46,551 nucleotides of DNA from an uncultured Verrucomicrobiota bacterium (GTDB lineage Bacteria; Verrucomicrobiota; Kiritimatiellia; RFP12; UBA3636): NCBI GenBank assembly GCA_946534105.1, contig CAMNCG010000005.1, forward strand, positions 1-46,551. The letters run 5' to 3'. Below are positions 17,231 to 27,576 of this stretch, in pieces (positions within the stretch are counted from its first letter, which is position 1; each line of letters begins with the position of its first letter). Both the position numbers and the translations under genes were made by a program. The notes below the pieces were generated by a model. The model did not search any database. It had not been told where the DNA came from and saw only the letters and a program-made list of their open reading frames with translations.

Positions 17231-18409
17231 ATGAAAAAAACACCGCCTTCCGAAGTCCGGATCGGAGTGATCGGACTCGGCACCATGGGTTCCAACCACA
17301 TCGCCAACATCGAAAAGGGCCTGATCGCCAACGCCCGACTCGCGGCGGTCTGCGACATCGTGCCCGAGAAGATGGAGCGGTTCGCGGGCAAGTACAAGTG
17401 CTTTGCGGACAGCCGCGACCTCATCCGCTCCGGCGAGGTCGACATGGTGATGATCGAAACGCCTCACTACGCGCACACGACGATTGGCATCGACGCCCTC
17501 TCCCGCGGCGTCCACACGCTCGTCGAAAAGCCGATTTCCGTGCACAAGGCCGACTGCCAGCGCCTCATCGCCGCCCACAAGGACAAGAAGGTCCTCTTCG
17601 GCGCGATGTTCAACCAGCGCACCGACCCGCACTACGTGAAGCTGCGCGACATCATCGTCTCTGGCCAGCTCGGCGAAATCACGCGCGTGAACTGGATCAT
17701 CACCAACTGGTTCCGTCCCCAGCACTACTACGACTGCGGCGGCTGGCGCGCCACGTGGAAGGGAGAGGGCGGCGGCGTGCTGATGAACCAGTGCCCCCAC
17801 CAGCTCGACCTCATGCAGTGGCTCTTCGGCATGCCGTCATCCGTCCGCGCGTTCTGCGACCTCGGCAAGTGGCACGACATCGAGGTCGAGGACAACGTGA
17901 CGGCGTACCTGAGGTACCCCAACGGCGCCACCGGCGTCTTCATCACGACGACAGGCGAAGCTCCCGGCACGAACCGTCTCGAAGCGTGCGGCGAAAACGG
18001 AAAGATCGTCATCGAGAACGGGAAGATCACGTGGACGCGCAACGTCGTCGGCCAGGGCGAATTCCTCCGCACGACCGACAAGATGTTCGGCGCTCCCGAA
18101 ACCTGGACGATCGACATTCCGGCCGACGGCAACGGCAAGCAGCACGTCGGCATCCTCCAGAACTTCGTCGACGCCGTCCGCACCGGGGCGCCGCTCATCG
18201 CTCCGGCCGAAGAGGGCATCAAGTCCGTCGAGCTCGCCAACGCGATGCTCTACAGCTCCCTCAAGGACAAGACGGTGGAGCTCCCGCTCGACCCCGCGGC
18301 TTTCGAGCGCACGCTGAAGAGCCTGATCAAGAATTCGAAACGCGGCGACAAGACGGTGAAGGCGTCTTCGGAACCGGTGGACATGTCCGCTTCCTTCACG
18401 CACGCCTAG
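17231..18409 (+). CDS. Gfo/Idh/MocA family oxidoreductase
   Basis: VRIGVIGLGTMGSNHIANIEKG; HTLVEKPISVHKADCQRL; GGWRATWKGEGGGVLMNQCPHQLDLMQWLFG. Confidence 0.93.
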   Translation: MKKTPPSEVRIGVIGLGTMGSNHIANIEKGLIANARLAAVCDIVPEKMERFAGKYKCFADSRDLIRSGEVDMVMIETPHYAHTTIGIDALSRGVHTLVEKPISVHKADCQRLIAAHKDKKVLFGAMFNQRTDPHYVKLRDIIVSGQLGEITRVNWIITNWFRPQHYYDCGGWRATWKGEGGGVLMNQCPHQLDLMQWLFGMPSSVRAFCDLGKWHDIEVEDNVTAYLRYPNGATGVFITTTGEAPGTNRLEACGENGKIVIENGKITWTRNVVGQGEFLRTTDKMFGAPETWTIDIPADGNGKQHVGILQNFVDAVRTGAPLIAPAEEGIKSVELANAMLYSSLKDKTVELPLDPAAFERTLKSLIKNSKRGDKTVKASSEPVDMSASFTHA

Positions 18410-18416
18410 GGATCCG

Positions 18417-19748
18417 ATGAAAGCACTTTCGTTGCGGCTGTACGGGGCCGGCGACGTCCGCCTCGAATCCGTCGAGCTCGAAGGCGCCGGCGAGGACGCG
18501 GTCTTGGTCGAGATCGTCACGAACACGATCTGCATGAGCGACTGGAAGGCGGTGACGCTCGGCAAGGCGCACAAGCGCGTGCCGAAGGACATCGACCGCA
18601 ATCCGGTCATGATCGGGCACGAAGTCTGCGGCGTCGTCCGCGAAGTCGGCGCCAAGTGGCGCGGAAAATACCGTCCCGGCCAGCGCGTGAGCGTGCAGCC
18701 GGCGTTCAACATCCCCGGCCGCGAGCTCGAGACGATGGGCTACGCCTGGACGACGATGGGCGGCGACACGACGGCGATCCGCATCCCCGACATCGTGCTG
18801 GAGCAGGGGTGCCTTCTTCCGTGCGACGGCGACGGGCCGTTCTTCGCCTGCTCCCTCGCGGAGCCCGTGAGCTGCATCGTGAGCGCGTTCCGCACGAGCT
18901 ATCACAACGCCTTCAATTCTCACGTCCACCGCATGGGCGTCGAGAACGGCGGCACGATGCTGCTCCTCGCCGGATGCGGCGCGATGGGCCTCGCCGCGGT
19001 CGACATCGCCTGCCGCAATCCCGAGGCGAAGCCCCGCCGGCTCGTGGTGACGGACGTGGACGACGACCGGCTGGCGCGCGCGGCGCGCGTCTTCGGGCTG
19101 CCTGCGCCGGACCGCGGGCGCTCTTCCGGCGTCGTGGGCGGCGTCGAGCTCCACTTCGTGAACACGAAAGGCCTCGCCGATCCCGTGGCGGAGCTCAAGG
19201 CGGTCAACGTCGACGCGGAGACGCGCTCCGGCAACCCGACGGCGACGGGCGGCGGATACGACGACGTGATGCTTTTCGCGGCCGTGCCGCAGCTCGTCAC
19301 GCAGTGTTCGGACCTCCTGGGCTTCGGCGGCTGCCTCAACTTCTTCGCCGGCCCCATGGACCAGGCGTTCTCGGCTCCGTTCAACTTCTACAACGTGCAC
19401 TACATGGGGCACCATTGCGTGGGTTCCTCCGGCGGCGACGTGAAGGACATGGCCGATTCGCTCGACTGGATCGCGCGCGGCATCCTCCGCCCCGAGGTGA
19501 TGATCACGCACGTGGGCGGCCTCGACAGCGCCGGGGAGGCGACGAAGACCCTGCACGAGACTCCCGGCGGAAAACGCCTCGTCTACACGCATCTGAAGAT
19601 GCCGATGACGCCGATCGCGGACTTTTCCCGCCTCGGCCGCTCCGATCCCATGTACGCCGAGCTCGACCGCATCTGCGAAGCCCACCGGGGCCTCTGGAGC
19701 GCCGAAGCCGAGGAATGCCTCCTCGCCCGCGCGCCGAAGCTCGCGTAG
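18417..19748 (+). CDS. Zinc-binding alcohol/sorbitol dehydrogenase-like (L-sorbose-1-phosphate reductase-like)
   Basis: NTICMSDWKAVTLGKAHKRVP, GHEVCGVVREVG, LLAGCGAMGLAAVDIA. Confidence 0.82.
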   Translation: MKALSLRLYGAGDVRLESVELEGAGEDAVLVEIVTNTICMSDWKAVTLGKAHKRVPKDIDRNPVMIGHEVCGVVREVGAKWRGKYRPGQRVSVQPAFNIPGRELETMGYAWTTMGGDTTAIRIPDIVLEQGCLLPCDGDGPFFACSLAEPVSCIVSAFRTSYHNAFNSHVHRMGVENGGTMLLLAGCGAMGLAAVDIACRNPEAKPRRLVVTDVDDDRLARAARVFGLPAPDRGRSSGVVGGVELHFVNTKGLADPVAELKAVNVDAETRSGNPTATGGGYDDVMLFAAVPQLVTQCSDLLGFGGCLNFFAGPMDQAFSAPFNFYNVHYMGHHCVGSSGGDVKDMADSLDWIARGILRPEVMITHVGGLDSAGEATKTLHETPGGKRLVYTHLKMPMTPIADFSRLGRSDPMYAELDRICEAHRGLWSAEAEECLLARAPKLA

Positions 19749-19759
19749 ACGATCCTCCC

Positions 19760-19842
<83 letters not shown>

Positions 19843-19883
19843 ATCCAGGAGGACCCGTCCGGGGCGGCCCGCGCAGCGTCCGC

Positions 19884-21683
19884 TCACGCGCGGCGGTCGA
19901 ACCGACGGTCGAGCCAGAAGAGAACAGCGGTCGGAAGCGCCGCCGGGACGGCGCGGGCGAGGAACCGGCCGAACGGGTAGTTTCCGGCGGCGTCCCGGAG
20001 GACCGAGAAGTCCGCGAACGCCGCATAGATGCCCAGAATCACCAGAATCAGCGCCGCGCTCGCGATCCATGCTCCCTTCCAGGGTTCGAGGGAGACGGCC
20101 TTCGCGTCCGAGAACTCGTGCGGGGTCCGGCGCGGCGCGACGAGGCGGATCAGGAGCATCGCGTCGAGCAGCAGCAGAAAGCACGCGCCGACGAAGTGGT
20201 ACTCGCCCATCGCTCCGACGACGTCGCATCCCGGGACGTGCGGCAGCACGAAATAGCCCGCCGCGATGAGCGCGACGCCCGCCACGAGCCCGAAAAGCGC
20301 GGCGCCTTCGGGTGCGCGGCGGGAGACGAGCGCGATGAGCACCACCGCGAGGATCGGGATGAAGTAGATCGCGTTCATGTTCTGCAGGTACTTGAAGATC
20401 GACCCGACGGAGTCGAGCATCGGCGAGAGGGTCATCGCCGCGATCGCGATGGCGAGGCCGAACCACTTGCCGGCCTTCACGCACGTGAGGTCCGGCGCCT
20501 GCGGGCGGAGCTTCTTGTAAATGCCGAGCGAGAAGAGCGTGCAGGTCGAGTTGAGCGCCGAGTTGAAGCTCGAGAGTACCGCGCCCGCCATCACGGCCGC
20601 GAAGAAGCCCGCGAGCCATGGCGGCAGAACCGTGCGGACGAGTTCACCGTAGGCGTTCGCCTCGCGCAGCAGGCCCGTGTCGGGGTCCACCACCGCGGGC
20701 GAGGAGGGCGCGATCGCGCCGTGTTTGAAGAGGAAGAAGGCCATGATGCCGGGGAGCACCAGGTAGAGCGGCCCGATCAGCTTCAGCAGGCCGCAGAGCA
20801 GCACGCCCTTCTGGCCCTCTTCGAGCGACGAGGCGGCAAGCGTGCGCTGGATGATCTGCTGGTTGGTGCACCAGTAGAAGACGTTGATCAGGATGATGCC
20901 CGTGAAGATTTCGAGGAACGGCGCCTGGCTCCCTTCCGCGCCGATGGAGTTGACGTGCTCCGGGACGTCGGCCGCGAGGTTCTGCAGGCCGCGCACGATC
21001 GAGCCGGCGCCCTTCGCGCCGGTGGCGGGGTCGATCGCGCCGCACGCCCAGAGGCCGAAGAACGTGATCATGAAGCCGCCGGTCAGCAGGCCGATGCCGT
21101 TCAGGAGGTCCGAGACGACGATGGACTTGAGGCCGCCGAAGAGCGCGTACACCGAGCCGATGCACCCGATGAGCCAGACCATCAGCCAGAGCAGCGACGT
21201 GTCGCTCGCGATGCCCGTCGCGGCGTGCAGGTCGAGGATGCCCATCATGCCCTTCGCTCCGGTGTAGAGGATCATCGGCAGCAGGATGAACATGTAGGCG
21301 AGCATGAAGATCACGTTGCACGCCAGCTGCGCGCGGCCGCCGAAGCGGATGTCCAGCAGCTCGGGCACGGTCGTGATGCCGCTCTTCAGGAATTTCGGGA
21401 GGAAGAAGAGCGCCATCAGGACGATGGCGATGACGCCGACGACCTCCCACATCATCACCGCGAGGCCCGTCGTGTAGCCCTGCCCGTTGAGGCCGACGAG
21501 CTGCTCCGTGGAAAGGTTCGTGAGCAGCAGCGACGCGGCGATGAACGGGAACGTGAGCGAACGGCCGGCGAGGAAGAACCCGTCGTTGGAGCCCGAGTCC
21601 CCGCCGCGGCTTTTCCACCAGGTGACGGCGGCCACGAGGGCGGTGAAGAAAACGAAGGATCCGAGAGTGAGGGCGATGTTCAT
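19884..21683 (-). CDS. Sodium:solute symporter family (SSS) transporter
   Basis: Multi-[90 protein letters not shown]. Confidence 0.92.
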   Translation of the reverse strand: MNIALTLGSFVFFTALVAAVTWWKSRGGDSGSNDGFFLAGRSLTFPFIAASLLLTNLSTEQLVGLNGQGYTTGLAVMMWEVVGVIAIVLMALFFLPKFLKSGITTVPELLDIRFGGRAQLACNVIFMLAYMFILLPMILYTGAKGMMGILDLHAATGIASDTSLLWLMVWLIGCIGSVYALFGGLKSIVVSDLLNGIGLLTGGFMITFFGLWACGAIDPATGAKGAGSIVRGLQNLAADVPEHVNSIGAEGSQAPFLEIFTGIILINVFYWCTNQQIIQRTLAASSLEEGQKGVLLCGLLKLIGPLYLVLPGIMAFFLFKHGAIAPSSPAVVDPDTGLLREANAYGELVRTVLPPWLAGFFAAVMAGAVLSSFNSALNSTCTLFSLGIYKKLRPQAPDLTCVKAGKWFGLAIAIAAMTLSPMLDSVGSIFKYLQNMNAIYFIPILAVVLIALVSRRAPEGAALFGLVAGVALIAAGYFVLPHVPGCDVVGAMGEYHFVGACFLLLLDAMLLIRLVAPRRTPHEFSDAKAVSLEPWKGAWIASAALILVILGIYAAFADFSVLRDAAGNYPFGRFLARAVPAALPTAVLFWLDRRFDRRA

Positions 21684-21745
21684 GCGGGGTGGCGGGGTTT
21701 CGGTGGGGAAGGGTGGCGGCCGCGCGTCGCGGCACCGTGCCGCCG

Positions 21746-21754
21746 ATTGTACCA
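21746..21754 (-). promoter_or_regulatory. Putative extended -10 (TGGTACAAT) of SSS transporter gene
   Basis: Motif in divergent intergenic region upstream of the symporter. Confidence 0.4.
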
Positions 21755-21830
21755 CAATCTGCGTCCGTCCGCGCGCGCGTCCGCCGCGCGGGGTCGGGCG
21801 TTTCCTCCGCCGACGCGCCGGCATGTGCCC

Positions 21831-21843
21831 TTTTTGCTATGAT
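21831..21843 (+). promoter_or_regulatory. Putative extended -10 (TTTTTGCTATGAT) of purC
   Basis: Near copy of the V-ATPase A promoter element. Confidence 0.45.
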
Positions 21844-21912
21844 TCCGCTCCGACCGCATCGGGCGGGCGCGGCCTTTCCGCGCCGCCATGGACGGCGGAA
21901 GCCGAAAAAAAC

Positions 21913-22809
21913 ATGAAATACGACAAGAACCACGCGCTGCTTTCCTCTTCCATCGAGGGTCTGCCGCCGCCGGCCCGCGGCAAGGTCCGCGACGTGTACG
22001 ACCTCGGCGACTCCCTGCTTTTCGTGGCAACCGACCGCCTCTCCGCGTTCGATGTGATCATGCCCAACGGCGTGCCGGACAAGGGCCGCGTCCTCACCCA
22101 GCTGTCGCTTTTCTGGTTCCGGTTCTTTTCCGGAGTCCCGAACCACCTTGTGACGGCGGACGTGCGCGACTATCCCGCCGTGCTGCGGCCGTACGCCGCC
22201 GACCTCGACGGGCGCTCCATGATCGTCGAGAAGCTCGACATGGTCCCCGTCGAGTGCATCGCCCGCGGCTACCTCGTCGGTTCCGGCTGGGCCGAATACC
22301 GCAAGACCGGAACCGTGCACGGCCAGCCGGTCCGCGCCGGGATGGAGCAGGCCGGCAAGCTCGACGAGGCGCTCTTCTGCCCCTCCGTCAAGGCCGAGCT
22401 CGGCGCGCACGACGAAAACATTTCCCCGGAGGCGCTCGAAGGGCGCGTCGGCGCGGAGGCCGCGCGCGAACTGCGCGACCTTACGCTGAAACTCTACACC
22501 GGCGCGGAGAGGTACGGTGCGGAGCGCGGCATTCTCATCGCCGACACGAAGTTCGAGTTCGGCCGTCGCAAGGACGGCACGCTCGTCCTCGCGGACGAGG
22601 TGCTGACCCCGGATTCGTCGCGCTTCTGGCCGGCGGCGGAGTACCGGACCGGCTCCAACCCGCCGTCGCTCGACAAGCAGTTCGTCCGCGACTGGCTCGA
22701 CTCGATCCACTTCAACCACGAGCCGCCGGCGCCGGAGATTCCCGATGACATCGTCGAGAAGACCCGCGCGCGCTACCTTGAAGCACTCCGCGTGCTCGCG
22801 GAGGTCTGA
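21913..22809 (+). CDS. purC: Phosphoribosylaminoimidazole-succinocarboxamide synthase
   Basis: GKVRDVYDLGDSLLFVATDRLSAFDVIMPNGVPDKG; KLDMVPVECIARGYLVGSGWAEY; LADEVLTPDSSRFWP. Confidence 0.96.
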   Translation: MKYDKNHALLSSSIEGLPPPARGKVRDVYDLGDSLLFVATDRLSAFDVIMPNGVPDKGRVLTQLSLFWFRFFSGVPNHLVTADVRDYPAVLRPYAADLDGRSMIVEKLDMVPVECIARGYLVGSGWAEYRKTGTVHGQPVRAGMEQAGKLDEALFCPSVKAELGAHDENISPEALEGRVGAEAARELRDLTLKLYTGAERYGAERGILIADTKFEFGRRKDGTLVLADEVLTPDSSRFWPAAEYRTGSNPPSLDKQFVRDWLDSIHFNHEPPAPEIPDDIVEKTRARYLEALRVLAEV

Positions 22810-22832
22810 GCGAATCACCGGAGTCTCGTGCC

Positions 22833-24968
22833 ATGCACAACGACCGCATTCACGCCATCCACGCCCTCGCCGCGAGAGCCGCCGAGCAGCCCGCCCCTCC
22901 GGCGCGCGCGACGATCGAAGACTTCGGCTCCGACGTGTTCGGCGAGCAGGCCATCCGCAAGTATCTGCCGAAGGTCGTCGCCGAAAAGCTTCTCGCGACG
23001 GTGAATTCCGGCGCCCCCCTCGACCCCGCCATCGCGGCGGACGTCGCGCACGGCATGAAGGAATGGGCCGTGGACCGCGGCGCGACGCACTTCACGCACT
23101 GGTTCATGCCCCTCAACGGCGGCACCGCCGAGAAGCACGACGCCTTCCTGGAGCCCGCCGCGGGCGGCAAGGCGGTGTTCGCGTTTTCCGGCAAGAACCT
23201 CGTGCTCGGCGAGCCCGACGCTTCGTCCTTCCCGAACGGCGGCATCCGCTCCACGTTCGAGGCGCGCGGCTACACGGCGTGGGACCCGACGTCCCCGGCG
23301 TTCATCAAGCGCCACGCCAACGGCGCCACGCTCTGCATCCCGACGGCGTTCTGCTCCTTCGGCGGCGAGGCGCTCGACCGCAAGACCCCGCTGCTGCGCT
23401 CCATCCAGGCGCTCAAGAAGGCGACGACCCGGCTCATGCGCTGCTTCGGCCTTCCGGACGAACCGGTGCGCGTGACGCTCGGCGCCGAGCAGGAGTACTT
23501 CCTCGTGGACCGCGCCTTCTGGCTCCAGCGTCCCGACCTCGTGCAGACCGGGCGCACACTCTTCGGCGCGCCGCCGCCCAAGCACCAGCAGCTGGAGGAT
23601 CACTACTTCGGCGCCATCCGCCCGCGCGTGCTGAAGTTCATGGAGGAGGCGGAGCGCGAACTCTGGCGCCTCGGCATCCCCGCCAAGACGCGCCACAACG
23701 AGGTCGCGCCGGCGCAGTTCGAGCTCGCCCCCGTCTTCGAGGAGCTCAACCTCGCCGTGGACCACAACATGCTCGTCATGGAGGTTCTGCGGCAGTGCGC
23801 CGAGCGCAACGGCCTCGTCTGCCTCCTGCACGAAAAGCCCTTCGCCGGCGTGAACGGCAGCGGCAAGCACAACAACTGGTCGCTCGCGTACGGCGCGCGC
23901 AACCTGCTCGATCCCGGCGACGATCCCGCCCAGAACGCGATCTTCCTCACCGTGCTCTGCGCCGTCGTCCGCGCGATCGACCTGCACGCGGACCTGCTGC
24001 GCACCACCACGGCGGGCGCCGGTAACGACTGCCGCCTCGGCGGAAACGAGGCGCCGCCCGCGGTCGTCTCCGTGTTCCTCGGCGACCAGCTCGCCGACGT
24101 CGTGTCCGCGCTCGCGCGCGGTTCCCGCGGCGCCGCGCGCAAGGCCGGCACGCTCCGCGTCGGCGTGGACACCCTGCCGCCGCTCCCGCGCGACGCGACG
24201 GACCGCAACCGCACCTCCACGTTCGCGTTCACCGGCAACAAGTTCGAGTTCCGCCAGCCCGGCGCCTCGCAGCCCTGCGCCGCCGCGAACATGTTCCTCA
24301 ACGTGATGGTCGCCGATTCCTTCGACCGCTTCGCCGACCAGCTCGAAAAGTCGCCGCCGGAGGCGTTCAACGACACGCTCCAGGCGCTCCTGCGCCGCGT
24401 CTTCCGCAAGCACGAGCGCGTGATCTTCAACGGCGACGGCTATTCCGCCGAATGGGTCGCCGAGGCGGACCGCCGCGGGCTTCCCAACCTCCGCGACACG
24501 CGGCAGGCCATCGCCCCTCTCCTCGACGGCGCCAATCAGGCGCTCGTCGCGAAGTACGGCGTCCTCTCGAAGGTCGAGATGGAGTCCCGCCACGAGGTCG
24601 CGCTCGAAGAGTACGAACGGAAGGTCGGCATCGAGGGCGGCATCGCGCTCGAAATCGCCCGGAGCATGATCCTCCCCGTCGTCGTGGACGCCTACTCCAA
24701 GGCCGCGACCACGCTCGGACGCGCCTCGGCGGACGGCCTCTCGGCCGGCCTCGCCGGCCTCCGCGCCGAGGCCGAGACGCTCGGCCGCGGCCTCGACGAC
24801 CTTTCGTCGCGCTGCGCCGGCCTCGAAAAGGCCCTCGCCGCCGGCGATCCCGGGGCCGTCCTCGCCGCCATGGCGGCCGTCCGCGAAACCGTAGACGCCC
24901 TCGAGCACGAGGTGGACGACGCCGCCTGGCCCCTCCCGAAGTACCGGGAAATGCTGTTTCTCTACTGA
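22833..24968 (+). CDS. glnN: Glutamine synthetase type III
   Basis: 711 aa; FGSDVFGEQAIRKYLPK; THFTHWFMPLNGGTAEKHDAF; GAEQEYFLVD; RHNEVAPAQFELAPVFEELNLAVDHNML; NGSGKHNNWS. Confidence 0.96.
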   Translation: MHNDRIHAIHALAARAAEQPAPPARATIEDFGSDVFGEQAIRKYLPKVVAEKLLATVNSGAPLDPAIAADVAHGMKEWAVDRGATHFTHWFMPLNGGTAEKHDAFLEPAAGGKAVFAFSGKNLVLGEPDASSFPNGGIRSTFEARGYTAWDPTSPAFIKRHANGATLCIPTAFCSFGGEALDRKTPLLRSIQALKKATTRLMRCFGLPDEPVRVTLGAEQEYFLVDRAFWLQRPDLVQTGRTLFGAPPPKHQQLEDHYFGAIRPRVLKFMEEAERELWRLGIPAKTRHNEVAPAQFELAPVFEELNLAVDHNMLVMEVLRQCAERNGLVCLLHEKPFAGVNGSGKHNNWSLAYGARNLLDPGDDPAQNAIFLTVLCAVVRAIDLHADLLRTTTAGAGNDCRLGGNEAPPAVVSVFLGDQLADVVSALARGSRGAARKAGTLRVGVDTLPPLPRDATDRNRTSTFAFTGNKFEFRQPGASQPCAAANMFLNVMVADSFDRFADQLEKSPPEAFNDTLQALLRRVFRKHERVIFNGDGYSAEWVAEADRRGLPNLRDTRQAIAPLLDGANQALVAKYGVLSKVEMESRHEVALEEYERKVGIEGGIALEIARSMILPVVVDAYSKAATTLGRASADGLSAGLAGLRAEAETLGRGLDDLSSRCAGLEKALAAGDPGAVLAAMAAVRETVDALEHEVDDAAWPLPKYREMLFLY

Positions 24969-25057
24969 CCCGCCCGGCGGCGCGAATTGCAAGTGCAATC
25001 CCCACGGCCGCGCCGGGTTCGCGAGACGACTTCGAAGGTCTCGACCCCGCCCGGATT

Positions 25058-25079
25058 CCGCGACGGCCAGCGGTTTTTT
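25058..25079 (+). terminator. Possible intrinsic terminator after glnN
   Basis: CCGC-gacggcca-GCGG followed by T6; a second dyad CGAGAC...GTCTCG at 25022-25043. Confidence 0.4.
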
Positions 25080-27576
25080 AGCTTTTGACTTCGGAGTATC
25101 GACCGGGGGCGAAAACGCGAGGTTCGCGGCCCGGGACGACGACGGTCGCGGTCGTGCCTTCGGGGATGGAGAAGTCCCAGCGCCACGCGCCGGTTTCGTC
25201 GTAGCGCCACGCGCTTTCGATTTCGCCCTGCGGCGAGCGGTAGCGCGCAGTGCAGTGGCCGACGCGCGGATCGGGATGCGGCGCCAGGACGAAGTGGCGG
25301 AAGCCGCCGCGCTCCGGGTCTTCGCGGATGCCGGCCATGGTGGAATACATCCACGCGACGATCGCGCCGTAGGCGTAGTGGTTGAAGGAGCGGTTGCCGT
25401 CGGCGAAGCCGCGGTCGCGCGTCCAGGCGTCCCAACTTTCCCAGACCGTCGTGGCGCCCTGGTCCACGGAGTAGAGCCAGCTTGGCCAGGCGTGCTGAAG
25501 CAGGAGCGAATACGCGAGTTCGTCGGCGCCGAGCTGCGTGAGGACGTCGAGCAGGATCGCCGTGCCGAGGAATCCGGTCTTGAGCCGTGTCCCGTGTTCG
25601 CGGATGTTCGCGAAAAGCGCGTCGCGCGTCGCGGCGGCGGGGGCGGGATCGAGCAGGCCGAGCTTGAGCGCGAAGAGCGCGGGGGTCTGCATGTCGCGGA
25701 AGAGCGGGATGAGCATCCCGTCCGACGGATCCACGAATTTTTCGCGCTGGAACGCGCGGGCGCGGCCCTCCATGGCGACGTAGTGCGCGGCGTCGGCGGC
25801 GCGATCGGTCTTTTCGGCCATTTCGCGCATCATCCGCGCGTCCCACAGCCAGTAGCAGCAGCCGAGGAACTGCCACAGCACGAGCGCGTCGGGCTTCACG
25901 GGCGGCACGTTCTTCACGCCGCCCACGTAGGCGCGGCCGCTCGCGGTTTCGAGCTTTTCGAGCGAGAGCCAGTCGGCCCACTGATGGTTGCGCGCTTCGG
26001 GAGAGGCGAATTTCATGTTCTCGACGAGCGCCAGATACCGCGCCATCGCGTCCCAGTTCTCGTCCACGACGCGGCGGTCGCCGAAGTGCCGCCAGATCGT
26101 GTAGGGCACGATGATCCCGGCGTCCGCCCAGCCGAACTGGTGGGCCGCCTCGCCGATCATGCCGGCAGGGGCGACGCCGGGAAACGAGCCGTCGGGATAC
26201 TGCGTGTCGCGCATGTCGCGCATCCACTTGCGGAGGAAGCCGTCCACGTCGGCGTTGTAGGACGCGGCCTTGGCGAACACCTGCGTGTCCGCCGTCCAGC
26301 CGAGGCGCTCCGCGCGCTGCGGGCAGTCGGTCGGGACGGAAAGGTAGTTGGAGCGCTGCCCCCAGAGGACGTTCGACACGAAGCGGTTCAGGGCGGCGTC
26401 GCCGGTTTCGAGGAATCCGGTCTCCGCCTTGGCGGAGATCGACGAAACCGGAATCCACCGGACGCGCCGGATTTCGGCCGCGCCGCCCTCGACCTCGATC
26501 GAGAGGTAGCGCCCTCCGTAATACGTGAACGTCGGATTCCAGGCCTCGACGCCGTCGCCCGCGAAGACGTATCGCGCCCGGGTGCGGGCGCCGCGGTATT
26601 CGGCGAAGTGCGCCGATCCGCCGGGACCGTCGCAGTTGCGCGACTTTTCGCCGTCGCCGTCGTTGAGCATCTCGGCGGGGCGCGCGGTCAGCGCGACGCC
26701 GCGCGCGGCGGAAAACTCGAATTCCGGCACCGCCGCGCAGTTCTGCCCAAAGTCAACGACGAGCGTTTCGCCGGGGCGGAGCGTCATCGGCGCGCGCCGG
26801 GCGCAGTCGAAGCGCTCCCGCACGACGACGCGGCCGAAGCGCTCGTCGTCCGCGCCCTCGACGCCGCGCCAGACGTAGGCCTCGACGGGATCCATCATGA
26901 GGTCGCGCCGCAGACCGACGCACGGCCCCTCCATCGGCACGATCTCGCCGCGGAACTCGGTGTTTTCGATGGCGGGGGCAAAGGACGGGGGCTGCGCCCC
27001 CGCACCCCCGAAGGCGCGGCGCGCGTCGTAGTCCTCGCCGTCGAAGATCGCGGCGTGGGTGACCGGGCCGGCGGCGCCAGAGGCGCGCCACGTCGCGTCG
27101 GTGCAGACGCGCGTCTCGGAGCCGTCGGGGTGGCGCAGCAGCAGCACCGCGCGGAAGGCGGAGCGTTTGCCGTGGAAGCGGACGATCTTGTCGCGCCACC
27201 AGCCGGCGGAGACGGCGGCGAGGAGTTCGTTGGTTTCGCCGGCGCCGGTTTTGAGGAGGGAGGTCACGTCGTAGCGGAACGAGTGCTTCGTTTTGGCGTA
27301 ATGCGTGAAGCCGGGCTTGAGGAAGTCCTCGGCTCCGACTTCCGCTCCGTTCGCCCAGGCACGGAAGACGCCGAGGCCCGTCATCGTCCACCACGCCTCG
27401 GAGACGGGCTTCGGGTTCGCGAAGGATTTCGTGAAAACGGCGGTGCCGTCCTCGGCCTCGGCCTTGCCTTTCCAGAGGTCTTCGGCCTCGTCACGCACCT
27501 TGGCGTCGGCGGCGCTGATCCAGATGGAGCCGTCCCAGAAGTCGGGGCGGGGGGGTGTGTGTTCTTGCAAATTCAT
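25078..27576 (-). CDS. Alpha-L-rhamnosidase (GH78)-like, no signal peptide
   Basis: VDFGQNCAAVPEF; TDCPQRAERLGWTADTQVFAKAASYNADVDGFLRKWMRDMRDTQ; DAGIIVPYTIWRHFGD; C-terminal WDFSIPEGTTATVVVP. Confidence 0.9.
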   Translation of the reverse strand: MNLQEHTPPRPDFWDGSIWISAADAKVRDEAEDLWKGKAEAEDGTAVFTKSFANPKPVSEAWWTMTGLGVFRAWANGAEVGAEDFLKPGFTHYAKTKHSFRYDVTSLLKTGAGETNELLAAVSAGWWRDKIVRFHGKRSAFRAVLLLRHPDGSETRVCTDATWRASGAAGPVTHAAIFDGEDYDARRAFGGAGAQPPSFAPAIENTEFRGEIVPMEGPCVGLRRDLMMDPVEAYVWRGVEGADDERFGRVVVRERFDCARRAPMTLRPGETLVVDFGQNCAAVPEFEFSAARGVALTARPAEMLNDGDGEKSRNCDGPGGSAHFAEYRGARTRARYVFAGDGVEAWNPTFTYYGGRYLSIEVEGGAAEIRRVRWIPVSSISAKAETGFLETGDAALNRFVSNVLWGQRSNYLSVPTDCPQRAERLGWTADTQVFAKAASYNADVDGFLRKWMRDMRDTQYPDGSFPGVAPAGMIGEAAHQFGWADAGIIVPYTIWRHFGDRRVVDENWDAMARYLALVENMKFASPEARNHQWADWLSLEKLETASGRAYVGGVKNVPPVKPDALVLWQFLGCCYWLWDARMMREMAEKTDRAADAAHYVAMEGRARAFQREKFVDPSDGMLIPLFRDMQTPALFALKLGLLDPAPAAATRDALFANIREHGTRLKTGFLGTAILLDVLTQLGADELAYSLLLQHAWPSWLYSVDQGATTVWESWDAWTRDRGFADGNRSFNHYAYGAIVAWMYSTMAGIREDPERGGFRHFVLAPHPDPRVGHCTARYRSPQGEIESAWRYDETGAWRWDFSIPEGTTATVVVPGREPRVFAPGRYSEVKS
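26983..27017. repeat. In-frame palindromic GC element within GH78 gene
   Basis: gggggctgcgccccc dyad followed by gcacccccgaaggcg; encodes FGGAGAQPP insertion. Confidence 0.45.

Noticed and set aside
24969-25077. Small structured RNA between glnN and GH78
   Set aside because: The dyads are explained well enough as convergent-gene terminators; no known riboswitch signature was recognised.
25262-25285. gcgcggatcgggatgcggcgc in GH78 as another HPDA repeat copy
   Set aside because: The encoded APHPDPRVG fits a normal GH78 C-terminal segment, and similarity does not extend beyond the short core.
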